Shown here: in pieces, positions 25,630 to 33,552 of the stretch
Numbering within the stretch: the first letter of the stretch is position 1
How the letters are laid out: each line of letters starts with the position of its first letter
Origin: Halolactibacillus miurensis
Lineage (GTDB): Bacteria; Bacillota; Bacilli; Bacillales; Amphibacillaceae
Length of the DNA stretch: 64,000 nucleotides
Direction of reading: 5' to 3'
Assembly (NCBI RefSeq): GCF_900116255.1
Contig: NZ_FPAI01000001.1
Coordinates: 248,001-312,000, forward strand
The notes under the pieces: model-generated
Told to the model about the DNA's origin: nothing
Seen by the model: the letters and a program-made list of their open reading frames with translations, nothing else
Databases searched by the model: none
Translations under genes and position numbers: made by a program

Positions 25630-26669
25630 CCTTGTACATAAATGTGTCCTGGTGTCCCGTCTGTCACGTCACCAATGATACGTGCATCCATCCCTTTAAG
25701 TTTGAGGGATTCTAAAATTGACAGCGCATCACGTTCATGCACACTCATCAATAAGCCACCAGAAGTGACCGCGTCCGCTAAGATTAATTGGTCAATCTCA
25801 TCAAAGCGCGCGTCAAAGTGAACGGAACTTTTGACATGCTTTAAGTTATTTTTGGACCCACCAGGGATATTGCCATTTTCCGCCAACTCTCTTACACGTG
25901 GTAAGACGGGTACATCGGCTTGTTTAACTGTAATCGCTTGATGACTCTCAGTTGCCATTTCAGTTAAGTGACCAAGGAGACCAAAGCCGGTGACATCGGT
26001 ACACGCATGGACGTTATAGTTGTTCATCACTTCGGCGGCTTCTTTATTTAAGGTTGCCATCACTTCAGTGACGCGTGTTATTTCTGGTTCTGTGAGCTGG
26101 TTATTCTTCAGCGATGTCGTTGAAATGCCTACACCAATCGGTTTTGTGAGAATCAATTTGTCTCCGTGTTTAGCGCCAGCATTTGTTTTGACGCGTGCAG
26201 GATGAATGGTCCCTGTCACAGCTAGTCCAAATTTTGGCTCTTGGTCATCGATGGAATGACCACCGACAAGATGACAGCCTGCTTCTTTTAACTTATCACT
26301 CGCCCCGCGTAAAATCTCTGTCAAAATCGCTTTATCTAAGGAGAAAATAGGAAAGGCGACAATGTTTAAGGCGGTGATTGGTTCACCACCCATGGCATAC
26401 ACATCACTCATCGCATTCGCTGCTGCAATCCGTCCAAAATCATAGGGATCATCAACAATAGGTGTAAAGAAATCAACAGTTTGAACAATTGCTAAGTCAT
26501 CAGTCAGCTGATACACACCCGCGTCGTCACCGGTATCAAGACCGACAAGTAAGTTTGGGTCGTGAGTCTGTTTAGGCAGTTGATGCAAGACTTCGCGTAA
26601 ATCACTCGGACCAATCTTACAGCCACAACCACCTTTTGTTGTTAATGTTGTTAATTTTACTTTTTCCAT
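25626..26669 (-). CDS. selD: Selenide, water dikinase (selenophosphate synthase)
   Basis: The 347-residue protein carries the SelD active-site loop as GGCGCK, with Cys15 and Lys18 matching E. coli Cys17 and Lys20, so it is the cysteine, not selenocysteine, form. Metal-binding aspartates are visible in GLDTGDDAGVY and later in the GGHSIDDQEPK segment. It makes selenophosphate from selenide and ATP. Its only selenium partner in view is mnmH, so the pathway here serves tRNA modification; I see no selA, selB or tRNA-Sec in the window. Confidence 0.96.
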   Translation of the reverse strand: MEKVKLTTLTTKGGCGCKIGPSDLREVLHQLPKQTHDPNLLVGLDTGDDAGVYQLTDDLAIVQTVDFFTPIVDDPYDFGRIAAANAMSDVYAMGGEPITALNIVAFPIFSLDKAILTEILRGASDKLKEAGCHLVGGHSIDDQEPKFGLAVTGTIHPARVKTNAGAKHGDKLILTKPIGVGISTTSLKNNQLTEPEITRVTEVMATLNKEAAEVMNNYNVHACTDVTGFGLLGHLTEMATESHQAITVKQADVPVLPRVRELAENGNIPGGSKNNLKHVKSSVHFDARFDEIDQLILADAVTSGGLLMSVHERDALSILESLKLKGMDARIIGDVTDGTPGHIYVQG

Positions 26670-26776
26670 ATAGGCGCCTTCTTTCGTTTAGTTCATTATG
26701 TAGATACATTTAGTTTAACACGTTGTGTGAATATTTGTCATAAACAAAGGATGGGTCGTTCTTATTCAATCATGAT

Positions 26777-27103
26777 TTAATCTTTATGTTTAAGTGCGGT
26801 CGCTGGTGCAGGGTATTTTTTCGCATTCTTTTTCATCTTCGACTGGATAATGCCTGAGACATCTAATTCAAGTGTTGAGCTAAGTGTGAAGGCATAAATG
26901 AACACATCAGCGAGTTCATCCTTTATCTCATCTAAGTGATTGTTTACAGCTGCGTCACTCGTTTGCCACTGAAAGCATTCCAGTAATTCAGCAGCTTCAA
27001 GTGAGAGAGATAGTGCTAAATCTTTAGCGTTATGATGTTCACGCCACTGACGAGCGTCGCGAAAAGCATCGATTTGTGTGATGAGGTTGTTAAGATCAGT
27101 CAT
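26777..27103 (-). CDS. MazG-like nucleotide pyrophosphohydrolase (dCTPase/RS21-C6 type)
   Basis: The 108-residue all-helical protein has the metal-binding ExxE of LSLEAAELLECFQW and the second motif DELADVFIYAF, which together form the MazG active site. It would hydrolyse a (possibly damaged) nucleoside triphosphate to monophosphate and pyrophosphate, a housecleaning role. Size and motif spacing match the single-domain RS21-C6 group rather than tandem MazG. It has its own ribosome site (AAGGAAGAT) and is separated from the upstream lipoprotein gene by a terminator. Confidence 0.88.
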   Translation of the reverse strand: MTDLNNLITQIDAFRDARQWREHHNAKDLALSLSLEAAELLECFQWQTSDAAVNNHLDEIKDELADVFIYAFTLSSTLELDVSGIIQSKMKKNAKKYPAPATALKHKD

Positions 27104-27144
27104 TGTTATCTTCCTTTCATGATTAGTTTAAGTTAATTATACAC

Positions 27145-27174
27145 GAAAAAAGCTAGAGCGAGGAGCTCTAGCTT
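27145..27174 (-). terminator. Terminator of the OpuAC-like gene
   Basis: On the minus strand AAGCTAGAGC pairs with GCTCTAGCTT around a five-base loop, then TTTTTT. Confidence 0.85.
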
Positions 27175-27195
27175 ATTAGTGGAATTGTTAAGTGA

Positions 27196-28125
27196 TTATT
27201 CGCTTGGTACAAGGTCACTAATGGAGTCAATCTCAACATAGGTTGGAACCGCTAGACCGGTTTTCGCTTTTTCATAAGCGGTACCGAGCTTAACAAATTC
27301 CCCTTCGTAACGTTCCACAAACGCCCCGTGAGTGAGTGGTAACCAAGCAGCTGTCGTAATATCAGCAGAACCTGAAGCGATTGATTCAAACATAATTGCT
27401 GGGTCGACCGTCGTAACATTAACAGTAAAGCCATGGCTTTCGAGCGCATGTTTTAATACGTAGGCTGGGAATAATTCTGAATCCCACGATGTTACAACAA
27501 ACTCAATGGTTCCGCCGTTTCCTTCTGCGACACCTTCAGTAAAGGCCTTAACGGTCTCTTCGTTTTCTACTACCCACGTTTCCACAACTTCTGGTACAGA
27601 AATTTCTTGTTTTTGTGATTGTAATAGACCTTGTTCAATCGCATCAAGTTCTAAATAAAAGTTTTTGACGATGTCAGCGGCGATTGGAAAATCTTCTTCA
27701 AAGCCTAAACGGGTTAATTTATACACGTCTTCTTCGCCACCGAATAATTCATCGGGATCATCTAAATACTTAATGTCATACTTTGCGAACATATAGTGTG
27801 GTGACCAAGCTGAGACGATAATCGGTTCTTCGTTTTGAATCGCTTGATCGAGCTCAGTCAGCATCGCTCCTGTTGAAGATGTTTGGTGTGTCCACCCCTG
27901 TAGGTTAGCTTCATTGGCGATTATATCATCAATAACACCGGACATACCCGCCCCTGGTTCAATACCTGTGATGGTGTAATCAATGTCTTCGCTGATGGCT
28001 GCGCCTGCATCTTGTTCTTGGTCATCCTCATGAGAGTCAGCATTGTCAGAGTCATCACCACATGCGGCAAGGATAAGGACAAGCATTAGGCTTAAACTAA
28101 GTAAAATCTTTTTCATATGTTTCAT
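27196..28125 (-). CDS. OpuAC-like glycine betaine/compatible solute-binding lipoprotein (orphan)
   Basis: The 309-residue lipoprotein (LILAACG lipobox) has the OpuAC arrangement. One lobe has IEPGAGMSGVIDD, TSSTGAMLTELDQAI and a WSPHYMFAKYDIKYLDDP segment; the second lobe has VTSWDSELFPAYVLKHALE, GSADITTAAWLPLTHGAF and KTGLAVPTYV. Tryptophans in WSPH, SWDS and AAWLP are placed like the aromatic cage that binds quaternary ammonium groups in this family. No OpuAA ATPase or OpuAB permease gene is nearby, so it must work with a transporter encoded elsewhere, or be a spare receptor. The ATG at 28125 has AAGGGAGAG at good spacing. Confidence 0.88.
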   Translation of the reverse strand: MKHMKKILLSLSLMLVLILAACGDDSDNADSHEDDQEQDAGAAISEDIDYTITGIEPGAGMSGVIDDIIANEANLQGWTHQTSSTGAMLTELDQAIQNEEPIIVSAWSPHYMFAKYDIKYLDDPDELFGGEEDVYKLTRLGFEEDFPIAADIVKNFYLELDAIEQGLLQSQKQEISVPEVVETWVVENEETVKAFTEGVAEGNGGTIEFVVTSWDSELFPAYVLKHALESHGFTVNVTTVDPAIMFESIASGSADITTAAWLPLTHGAFVERYEGEFVKLGTAYEKAKTGLAVPTYVEIDSISDLVPSE

Positions 28126-28585
28126 TAAAATCTCTCCCTTAAAATGTATGTGTATGCATAAATGTTGATGTAAAAAATCATTCCTACGTCTTATAGATCG
28201 CCAGTTTAAAAACAGAAAAACAATCGATCATTATTTTAACCTCACATTTATCATAAATTAGCTTTTAATACGACTGAAAATAATGCGTACCATATAATGA
28301 TACCGTACGACGGAAGATTTACGCAAAAACGAGGAGCAAGTCTAGAGATAGATTTAACTGGATGAACGTTGTTCTCCTATATTTATCAATCAGTTCTCAT
28401 AGACATACGAGCGATTACTCGAAAATACATAGAAGGTTGATGTTGGCATGCGCTTACATTATAATATTTGGAAAAAGTGATGAATGTTCTCATCTATTAT
28501 AAAAAAAGTGTTTACTAGAAATGTAATGAGGGGACATAGTAGATAAGCGTATAAAATGAAAATTTTTTGATAGAGGAGCTTATCA
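28126..28585. other. Long divergent intergenic region between the OpuAC-like and nitroreductase genes
   Basis: These 460 AT-rich bases contain promoters for both flanking genes by position. I see no convincing open reading frame, riboswitch or repeat. GAGGAGC precedes the nitroreductase start. Confidence 0.45.
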
Positions 28586-29257
28586 ATGACAACACAAGAA
28601 GAAAGACGACAACAGATTATTGACCGTTATCATTTTAGACACGCGACAAAAGCTTTTGATCCGGAAAAAAAGATTCCAAAAGAAGATGTCGACGTTATTT
28701 TTGAAGTGGCACGCTTGTCACCGAGCTCCTTTGGCATGGAACCGTGGCAGTTTGTCGTTGTTGAAAATGAGAAAGTGAAACAATTAATTAAAGACCACTC
28801 GTGGGGAGCAAAGGCTAAAGTGAGTGACGCGAGCCACTTTGTTTTAATCTTAGCCCGAACCCACGAAGATGTGCGCTTTGATTCTACTTATCTTAAGGAG
28901 CATTATTTACATCACTTACATTACCCTAGAGACGTCGTGGAACATATGAAAGATGTGATTGAGAATTTTCAAAAACATGATTTTGCGCTATTTGATGACA
29001 TGCGTTACTTAGATGATTGGTCGATGAAACAGACATATATTCCACTCGCTAACATGATGAGTGTAGCCGCAGAACTCGGGATTGATTCATGTCCTATTGA
29101 AGGTTTTAACCGTGAAACGTTCGATCAACTGTTGCGAGACGTTGGGGTGTACGGGGAATCGTTTACTTTATCAGTAATGGTGGCGTTTGGTTACAGGAAA
29201 GAAGCGCCGAAACCAAAACAACGGCGTGACTTGAATGATGTGGTCACCTGGGTGTAA
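28586..29257 (+). CDS. Nitroreductase family NAD(P)H-dependent oxidoreductase
   Basis: The 223-residue flavoprotein opens with FRHATKAFDPEKKI and the FMN-binding ARLSPSSFGMEPWQFVVVEN, which are the hallmarks of the NfsB/YfkO-type nitroreductase family. The segment ELGIDSCPIEGF also fits. It should be an FMN-bound homodimer that reduces nitro compounds, quinones or related electrophiles. No regulator lies next to it. An inverted repeat follows 14 bases after the stop codon, then an alpha/beta hydrolase gene on the same strand. Confidence 0.93.
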   Translation: MTTQEERRQQIIDRYHFRHATKAFDPEKKIPKEDVDVIFEVARLSPSSFGMEPWQFVVVENEKVKQLIKDHSWGAKAKVSDASHFVLILARTHEDVRFDSTYLKEHYLHHLHYPRDVVEHMKDVIENFQKHDFALFDDMRYLDDWSMKQTYIPLANMMSVAAELGIDSCPIEGFNRETFDQLLRDVGVYGESFTLSVMVAFGYRKEAPKPKQRRDLNDVVTWV

Positions 29258-29271
29258 GGTCAGATAACTTT

Positions 29272-29302
29272 TGTTGATGATGCGAATATTCGCCAATCAA
29301 CA
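29272..29302. repeat. Long inverted repeat between nitroreductase and hydrolase genes
   Basis: TGTTGAT and ATCAACA flank the perfect palindrome GCGAATATTCGC, giving a hairpin of about 13 pairs with a 3x2 internal bulge. A run of five T residues begins four bases after it (29307-29311), so it could be a terminator of moderate strength, or an operator. Confidence 0.5.
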
Positions 29303-29372
29303 GGAGTTTTTATGTCGTGTGGCGAAATAATCATAGAAAACAAAAGTGAAGATCATGAAAGGAGGAAAGCAG

Positions 29373-30104
29373 ATGGAGAAAGTATACCCACTTCAAGTGG
29401 ACGGATATACGATGCACGGGGTGTTAACCGTTGTAGAAGAACAAGCCCCCTTGGTAATCTTTAGCCATGGTTATAATGGAACAGAAAAGCATCTGGCGGG
29501 ATTTTGTCAGTTCTTAGCTCAATACGGGATTAATAGTTACCGGTTTGATTTTCTTGGCGGGTCGGTGAATGATTCAAGTGAAATGAAGACAGAAGATATG
29601 ACAATTCTGACGGAGATGCGGGACTTACTGGCGGTCGTTGATTATTTTGAACAAGCGCCGTTTGTTGATGCTAAACAGCTGTATCTCTTTGGTGCATCGA
29701 TGGGGGGGCTTGTCTCTAGCCTAGTCGCTGAGGCCAGACCAACAGTCGCCGGCTTATTTTTAATGTTTCCCGCCTTTTCTGTTGCGAGAGACTGGCAACA
29801 ACGATACAAAACGAAAGCAGATATTCCAGAACGTCTCGTCTTTTGGGGCATGCCGCTTGGGTACCGGTTCTTTGATGTATTACTTGATTTTACTTTAGAA
29901 GATGAAATCGGCACTTACCAAGGACCGGTCTATATCATTCATGGGGATGAAGATGCGGTCGTGAGCCATGCGGTCACCGATTGGGTGAAGCCACTTTATC
30001 GGCAATTAGATGTAAAAATCTTACCTGGTGAAGGACATGGATTTTCAAAAGCTGGAGAAGAGGAAACAGGCGAGGCGTTACTACAGTTCATTCAGCAGCA
30101 TTAA
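29373..30104 (+). CDS. Alpha/beta hydrolase (serine esterase-like)
   Basis: The 243-residue cytosolic protein has the alpha/beta hydrolase triad signature: oxyanion region FSHGYNGTE, nucleophile elbow GASMGG (catalytic Ser), acid in IHGDEDAVV and catalytic His in GEGHGF. Its layout resembles the acyl-ester or feruloyl esterase-like group, but the substrate is unknown. ATG 29373 follows AAAGGAGG by seven bases; upstream in-frame codons to 29346 overlap that site and are rejected as start. It is followed by a strong terminator shared with the converging peptide-transport genes. Confidence 0.88.
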   Translation: MEKVYPLQVDGYTMHGVLTVVEEQAPLVIFSHGYNGTEKHLAGFCQFLAQYGINSYRFDFLGGSVNDSSEMKTEDMTILTEMRDLLAVVDYFEQAPFVDAKQLYLFGASMGGLVSSLVAEARPTVAGLFLMFPAFSVARDWQQRYKTKADIPERLVFWGMPLGYRFFDVLLDFTLEDEIGTYQGPVYIIHGDEDAVVSHAVTDWVKPLYRQLDVKILPGEGHGFSKAGEEETGEALLQFIQQH

Positions 30105-30149
30105 TATAGAGGGAAATGTTAAAGGTGCGGGTGTTAGGTATTATTAAAC

Positions 30150-30181
30150 AAAAAAAGCGAGCCAAGACGGCTCGCTTTTCT
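30150..30181. terminator. Bidirectional terminator between hydrolase and peptide-binding protein genes
   Basis: AAAAAGCGAGCC pairs with GGCTCGCTTTT around a five-base loop, with A and T runs on both sides. Confidence 0.88.
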
Positions 30182-30182
30182 T

Positions 30183-31979
30183 CTATTCACTTGCATTATC
30201 GAAGTAGTCTTGAATAAATTGTTCCACTTGTGCCTCATTATGTTCGACGGTAAGTCCAGTATCGACGAGTGGACTGACAGTAGAGACGGCTTTTAGTTTA
30301 TTGCCTTGATAGAAGGAGATAAACTCTTCTTGGTCTATTGAGTGAAGCACAGCTTGACGTAATGCTTTACTTGTAAGGGGTCCTTCATCTGTATTCATCG
30401 CAACATACGTGACACCGTTACTTTGGTTTGTTTGAAGGTAGAGTGATGCATCCTCTTCGACGGTTTCATAACGGTTTTCCTTAATGCCATAGAGGACATG
30501 AACTTCTCCATTTCTTAAGGCAGAAAGCGCACTTTCAGCATCTTGAATAAACTTGACTAACACGTCATTAATCTTAGGTTCATGATCGGTTTCTGGCATG
30601 TAAGCAGGGTTTTTAACAAAACGTGCCTCATAATCATTCTTACTAATTAATAGATATGGGCCACTGGCATATAACGTGTTGTCAATGTCATTACCTTCAA
30701 TGACTGTCCGCTGGTCGCCATAAGCAATATCTGTATTCACATCATAATCTTCCACATTAAACGTATTGATCTTTTCGACTTGGTCTTTCGATACAATCCC
30801 CGCTGATTGGTGAGCAAGGTAATTGAGCACTTGCGGGAATGGATTCGCCGTCGTGATTTTAACAACTTGATAGTTCCCCACCGCATTGTTGACGTCATCT
30901 TCAGAATCGACTAAAGCATTAATAGGCGATGCTAAGCCTTCAGATAAAACATCTTTAATGGATGTGCCATCGGCATTTGTTTGGTCGAGTTCTGTTATGT
31001 CTGTCACGACTTCAATCGTTTCCATACTTTCATGCAGACTATAGGTACGGTGATCCGGGACAGAGTTTCTATCCTTAGCACGATTAAGTGAGAAGACGAC
31101 GTCTTCAGCTGAGACGAGTTCACCTGAGTCAACGGCCGTGTCATTTTCGACTTTGGCGAAGTTAATATCATCGCGTAAAATGAAATAATAATCCGTATTA
31201 CCGTCACCAATGGCGTAATTGTATGATAGAGATCCATCAGATACAACCTGATCATCATCTGTTAAATTAACGAGTCGGACATACATATTTGTGTTGAGCG
31301 TATTAATAGAGCCGTCATTTCCTTTAATTGGGTCAAGTGACGTTAACGTACTGATCGATTGGTGGAACAGCAGTGGGTCTGTTTCACGCTTTGATTCATC
31401 ATTAAAGTCATATTGTTCCCAGACAGCGGCACGTGAACGTGGTAAACGTACAGTGTCAACATCAAGGATATCCTGGTTGATGCCTTGAGCTTTATATGAG
31501 ATATAAAGCGGCGCAATATATGCTTCATCTAAAACGATATGTTGTTCTAATTCTGTATACGTTTGTTGATAGTCCTCTGGTAATTCTGTTGCTGCTTGGT
31601 TAATCAGTTCATCAGCTTTTTCGTCTTTAAAGAGACTGTAGTCACCATCTGAAGTGAAAAGTGAGCGTACCGCATAATCCGGGTTACCAGTTACCGTCGT
31701 CCAACTTGTGACCGCTAAATCATAGTTTTTCGCATCACGTTGGGTCGCAAAACTACCGTAATCAGGCTGGATGTTTAATTCAACATCAAAACCACTTTTA
31801 GTCAGTTGGTCACGCAAGATATTGACATCATCCTCACTTGTGGCTAAACCTAAAATATTGATAGTTGGCAGTTCCTCGGTTGTGTTGGTGTTGTCATCTG
31901 ATACGTCCGATTCGGTGTTCAGGCATCCGGTTAAACCGAGTAGTACCGTAGTGAGTAATAAAAAGAGCCATTTTTTCAT
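30183..31979 (-). CDS. Peptide ABC transporter substrate-binding lipoprotein with circularly permuted lobes
   Basis: The 598-residue protein has a lipoprotein signal (LLGLTGC, Cys19). Residues of about 38-170 look like the C-terminal lobe of an OppA/DppA-type protein: INILGLATSEDD, a NYDLAVTSW strand, a SLFTSDGDYSLFKDEKADEL-like segment and AYIAPLYIS. From about residue 200 the chain then runs through what is normally the N-terminal part: STLTSLDPI, FILRDDINFA, SAEDVVFSLNRAKD, and later ASGPYLL and LRQAVLHSIDQEEF near the end. The order is therefore swapped relative to the usual SBP_bac_5 family. It belongs to one operon with the two permeases upstream and should deliver oligopeptides or similar ligands. 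Confidence 0.85.
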   Translation of the reverse strand: MKKWLFLLLTTVLLGLTGCLNTESDVSDDNTNTTEELPTINILGLATSEDDVNILRDQLTKSGFDVELNIQPDYGSFATQRDAKNYDLAVTSWTTVTGNPDYAVRSLFTSDGDYSLFKDEKADELINQAATELPEDYQQTYTELEQHIVLDEAYIAPLYISYKAQGINQDILDVDTVRLPRSRAAVWEQYDFNDESKRETDPLLFHQSISTLTSLDPIKGNDGSINTLNTNMYVRLVNLTDDDQVVSDGSLSYNYAIGDGNTDYYFILRDDINFAKVENDTAVDSGELVSAEDVVFSLNRAKDRNSVPDHRTYSLHESMETIEVVTDITELDQTNADGTSIKDVLSEGLASPINALVDSEDDVNNAVGNYQVVKITTANPFPQVLNYLAHQSAGIVSKDQVEKINTFNVEDYDVNTDIAYGDQRTVIEGNDIDNTLYASGPYLLISKNDYEARFVKNPAYMPETDHEPKINDVLVKFIQDAESALSALRNGEVHVLYGIKENRYETVEEDASLYLQTNQSNGVTYVAMNTDEGPLTSKALRQAVLHSIDQEEFISFYQGNKLKAVSTVSPLVDTGLTVEHNEAQVEQFIQDYFDNASE

Positions 31980-32046
31980 CTGTGTTTCCCCCTTAAGATT
32001 TATATATAGCTAACATCTAAAATAAGATGGTGAATCACGTTAAGCA

Positions 32047-33519
32047 TTAATGCATCTTCGGATCAAGCGCATCGCGTACACCATCACCTAAAAAGTTAAA
32101 CGATAAAACGAGCAAAATAATGGATAGTCCTGGAAAAATCGCCAAGTACGGTTCTGTTTCTAAATAGGTACTGCCAACACGTAAGACATTGCCCCATTCA
32201 GGTACGTGTGGTTCAACCCCAAGGCCAAGAAAACTTAAGCTACTCGTTGCAATGACAGCCGTTCCAATGGCGAGTGTGGCACGAACAATCATCGGTGCGA
32301 GGGCATTAGGAACGATATGTTTAAAAAGTATCTTCCATTCAGATTCCCCAATCGCACGGGAAGCCTCAATATATTCGAGATTTTTAATCATGAGGACGTT
32401 CGCCCGCATCGTCCGGGCAAACATGGGAATTGCCCCAATACTTAAGGCAATAACTAAGTTCGTTGTATTTGATCCAAAAGCGGCGATAATCGCAATCGCT
32501 AGAAGAATACCTGGAATCGCGTATAACGCATCGAGTATCCGCATAACGGTTTGGTCCACAAGTGGATGGAAATAGCCACTGATCGCCCCAAGCACGCCCC
32601 CAATGAGCATAGGGATAAGCGTGGTTAACACGCCGATGGATAAGGAAATCACACCACCACGGACAACCCGTGAATATACGTCACGACCAAAGTTATCTGT
32701 TCCAAATGGATGCGTGAGACTAGGTTCCAACAATAAGGTTTGATAGTTATTTTCTACCGCAAAGCTTTCAACGAAAGTAAAAGTGCTCATCCATGATAGT
32801 GAAAAAATGATGACAATAAACAACAAACCTAACATCGCCGTAAAGCTTCGGGTAATCTTTTGCCAAAATTGACTGGATTGTTCGCGTTTAGATACATCCG
32901 TTTGAATGTAATGAATATACAGCTGATAACTGAGTAAGAGCCGGATAACATTTCCGGTAAGCGCGGTGATGACGAGAAAAATAATCAATAAACGCATACG
33001 TGCTGTTAACTGTTTAGTTTCCATTAAGTCAGGTTTTAAATAGTGTATCAACAGGCCATCAGTAACGGTAAGGACTACCAGACTGATAAGAATGACCAGA
33101 AAACTGTTGGTGACATAGGGCTTAAATATATTTAGAGCTGTAAGAGCAACTAAAAAGACATCAGCGATAAAAATATACGTCATAAAGGTATAACTGATGG
33201 TTTCTTTCTCTTGTCTTAGCCTAAAACCAAAGCTTGCGGTAAAGACATTACCAGAAAAAAGACTAAAGACCTGAAGTAAGGTGAGGGCGCGTGTTAATTT
33301 AGAGTGAGCCACTGGTGTTATACCTTCTTTAACTAGTCTGTGTAAGAGTACGCTTTGGATGATGCTCTCAATTAAAAAGGCGAGTGCTAACAACGTGTAC
33401 ACGGTCGTAAGATGAATAAACGCTTGATATAAGAAAAATATAGTGAACACAAGTGACAATACAAGCGCAAACTGTCCGTGTTTATAACGGTCATGTTGTT
33501 TGATTTGTTGGGTCGTCAT
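32047..33519 (-). CDS. DppC/OppC-type ABC permease with a long membrane N-terminal extension
   Basis: The C-terminal 280 residues of this 490-residue protein are a standard DppC permease: HPFGTDNFGRDVYSRVVRG, several helices and the EAA coupling loop EASRAIGESEWKILFKHIVP, ending in LGDGVRDALDPKMH. About 210 residues with some six hydrophobic helices precede it, where the usual family member has one helix and some 80 residues. The extension has no motif I recognise. The gene lies 67 bases upstream of the binding-protein gene and 33 bases downstream of the other permease, all on one strand. Confidence 0.88.
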   Translation of the reverse strand: MTTQQIKQHDRYKHGQFALVLSLVFTIFFLYQAFIHLTTVYTLLALAFLIESIIQSVLLHRLVKEGITPVAHSKLTRALTLLQVFSLFSGNVFTASFGFRLRQEKETISYTFMTYIFIADVFLVALTALNIFKPYVTNSFLVILISLVVLTVTDGLLIHYLKPDLMETKQLTARMRLLIIFLVITALTGNVIRLLLSYQLYIHYIQTDVSKREQSSQFWQKITRSFTAMLGLLFIVIIFSLSWMSTFTFVESFAVENNYQTLLLEPSLTHPFGTDNFGRDVYSRVVRGGVISLSIGVLTTLIPMLIGGVLGAISGYFHPLVDQTVMRILDALYAIPGILLAIAIIAAFGSNTTNLVIALSIGAIPMFARTMRANVLMIKNLEYIEASRAIGESEWKILFKHIVPNALAPMIVRATLAIGTAVIATSSLSFLGLGVEPHVPEWGNVLRVGSTYLETEPYLAIFPGLSIILLVLSFNFLGDGVRDALDPKMH

Positions 33520-33552
33520 GAGTCTCCTCCTCTCTTCGTGTATGTTATAGGT

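Noticed and set aside
27196-28125. Unusual lobe order in the OpuAC-like protein as a novelty
   Set aside because: The same order is found in B. subtilis OpuAC, so it is normal for this subfamily.
29312-29464. Short reading frame of 50 codons with an AGGAG-like site between nitroreductase and hydrolase genes
   Set aside because: Most of it overlaps the hydrolase gene in another frame, the peptide resembles no protein I know, and its composition is that of a shadow frame.
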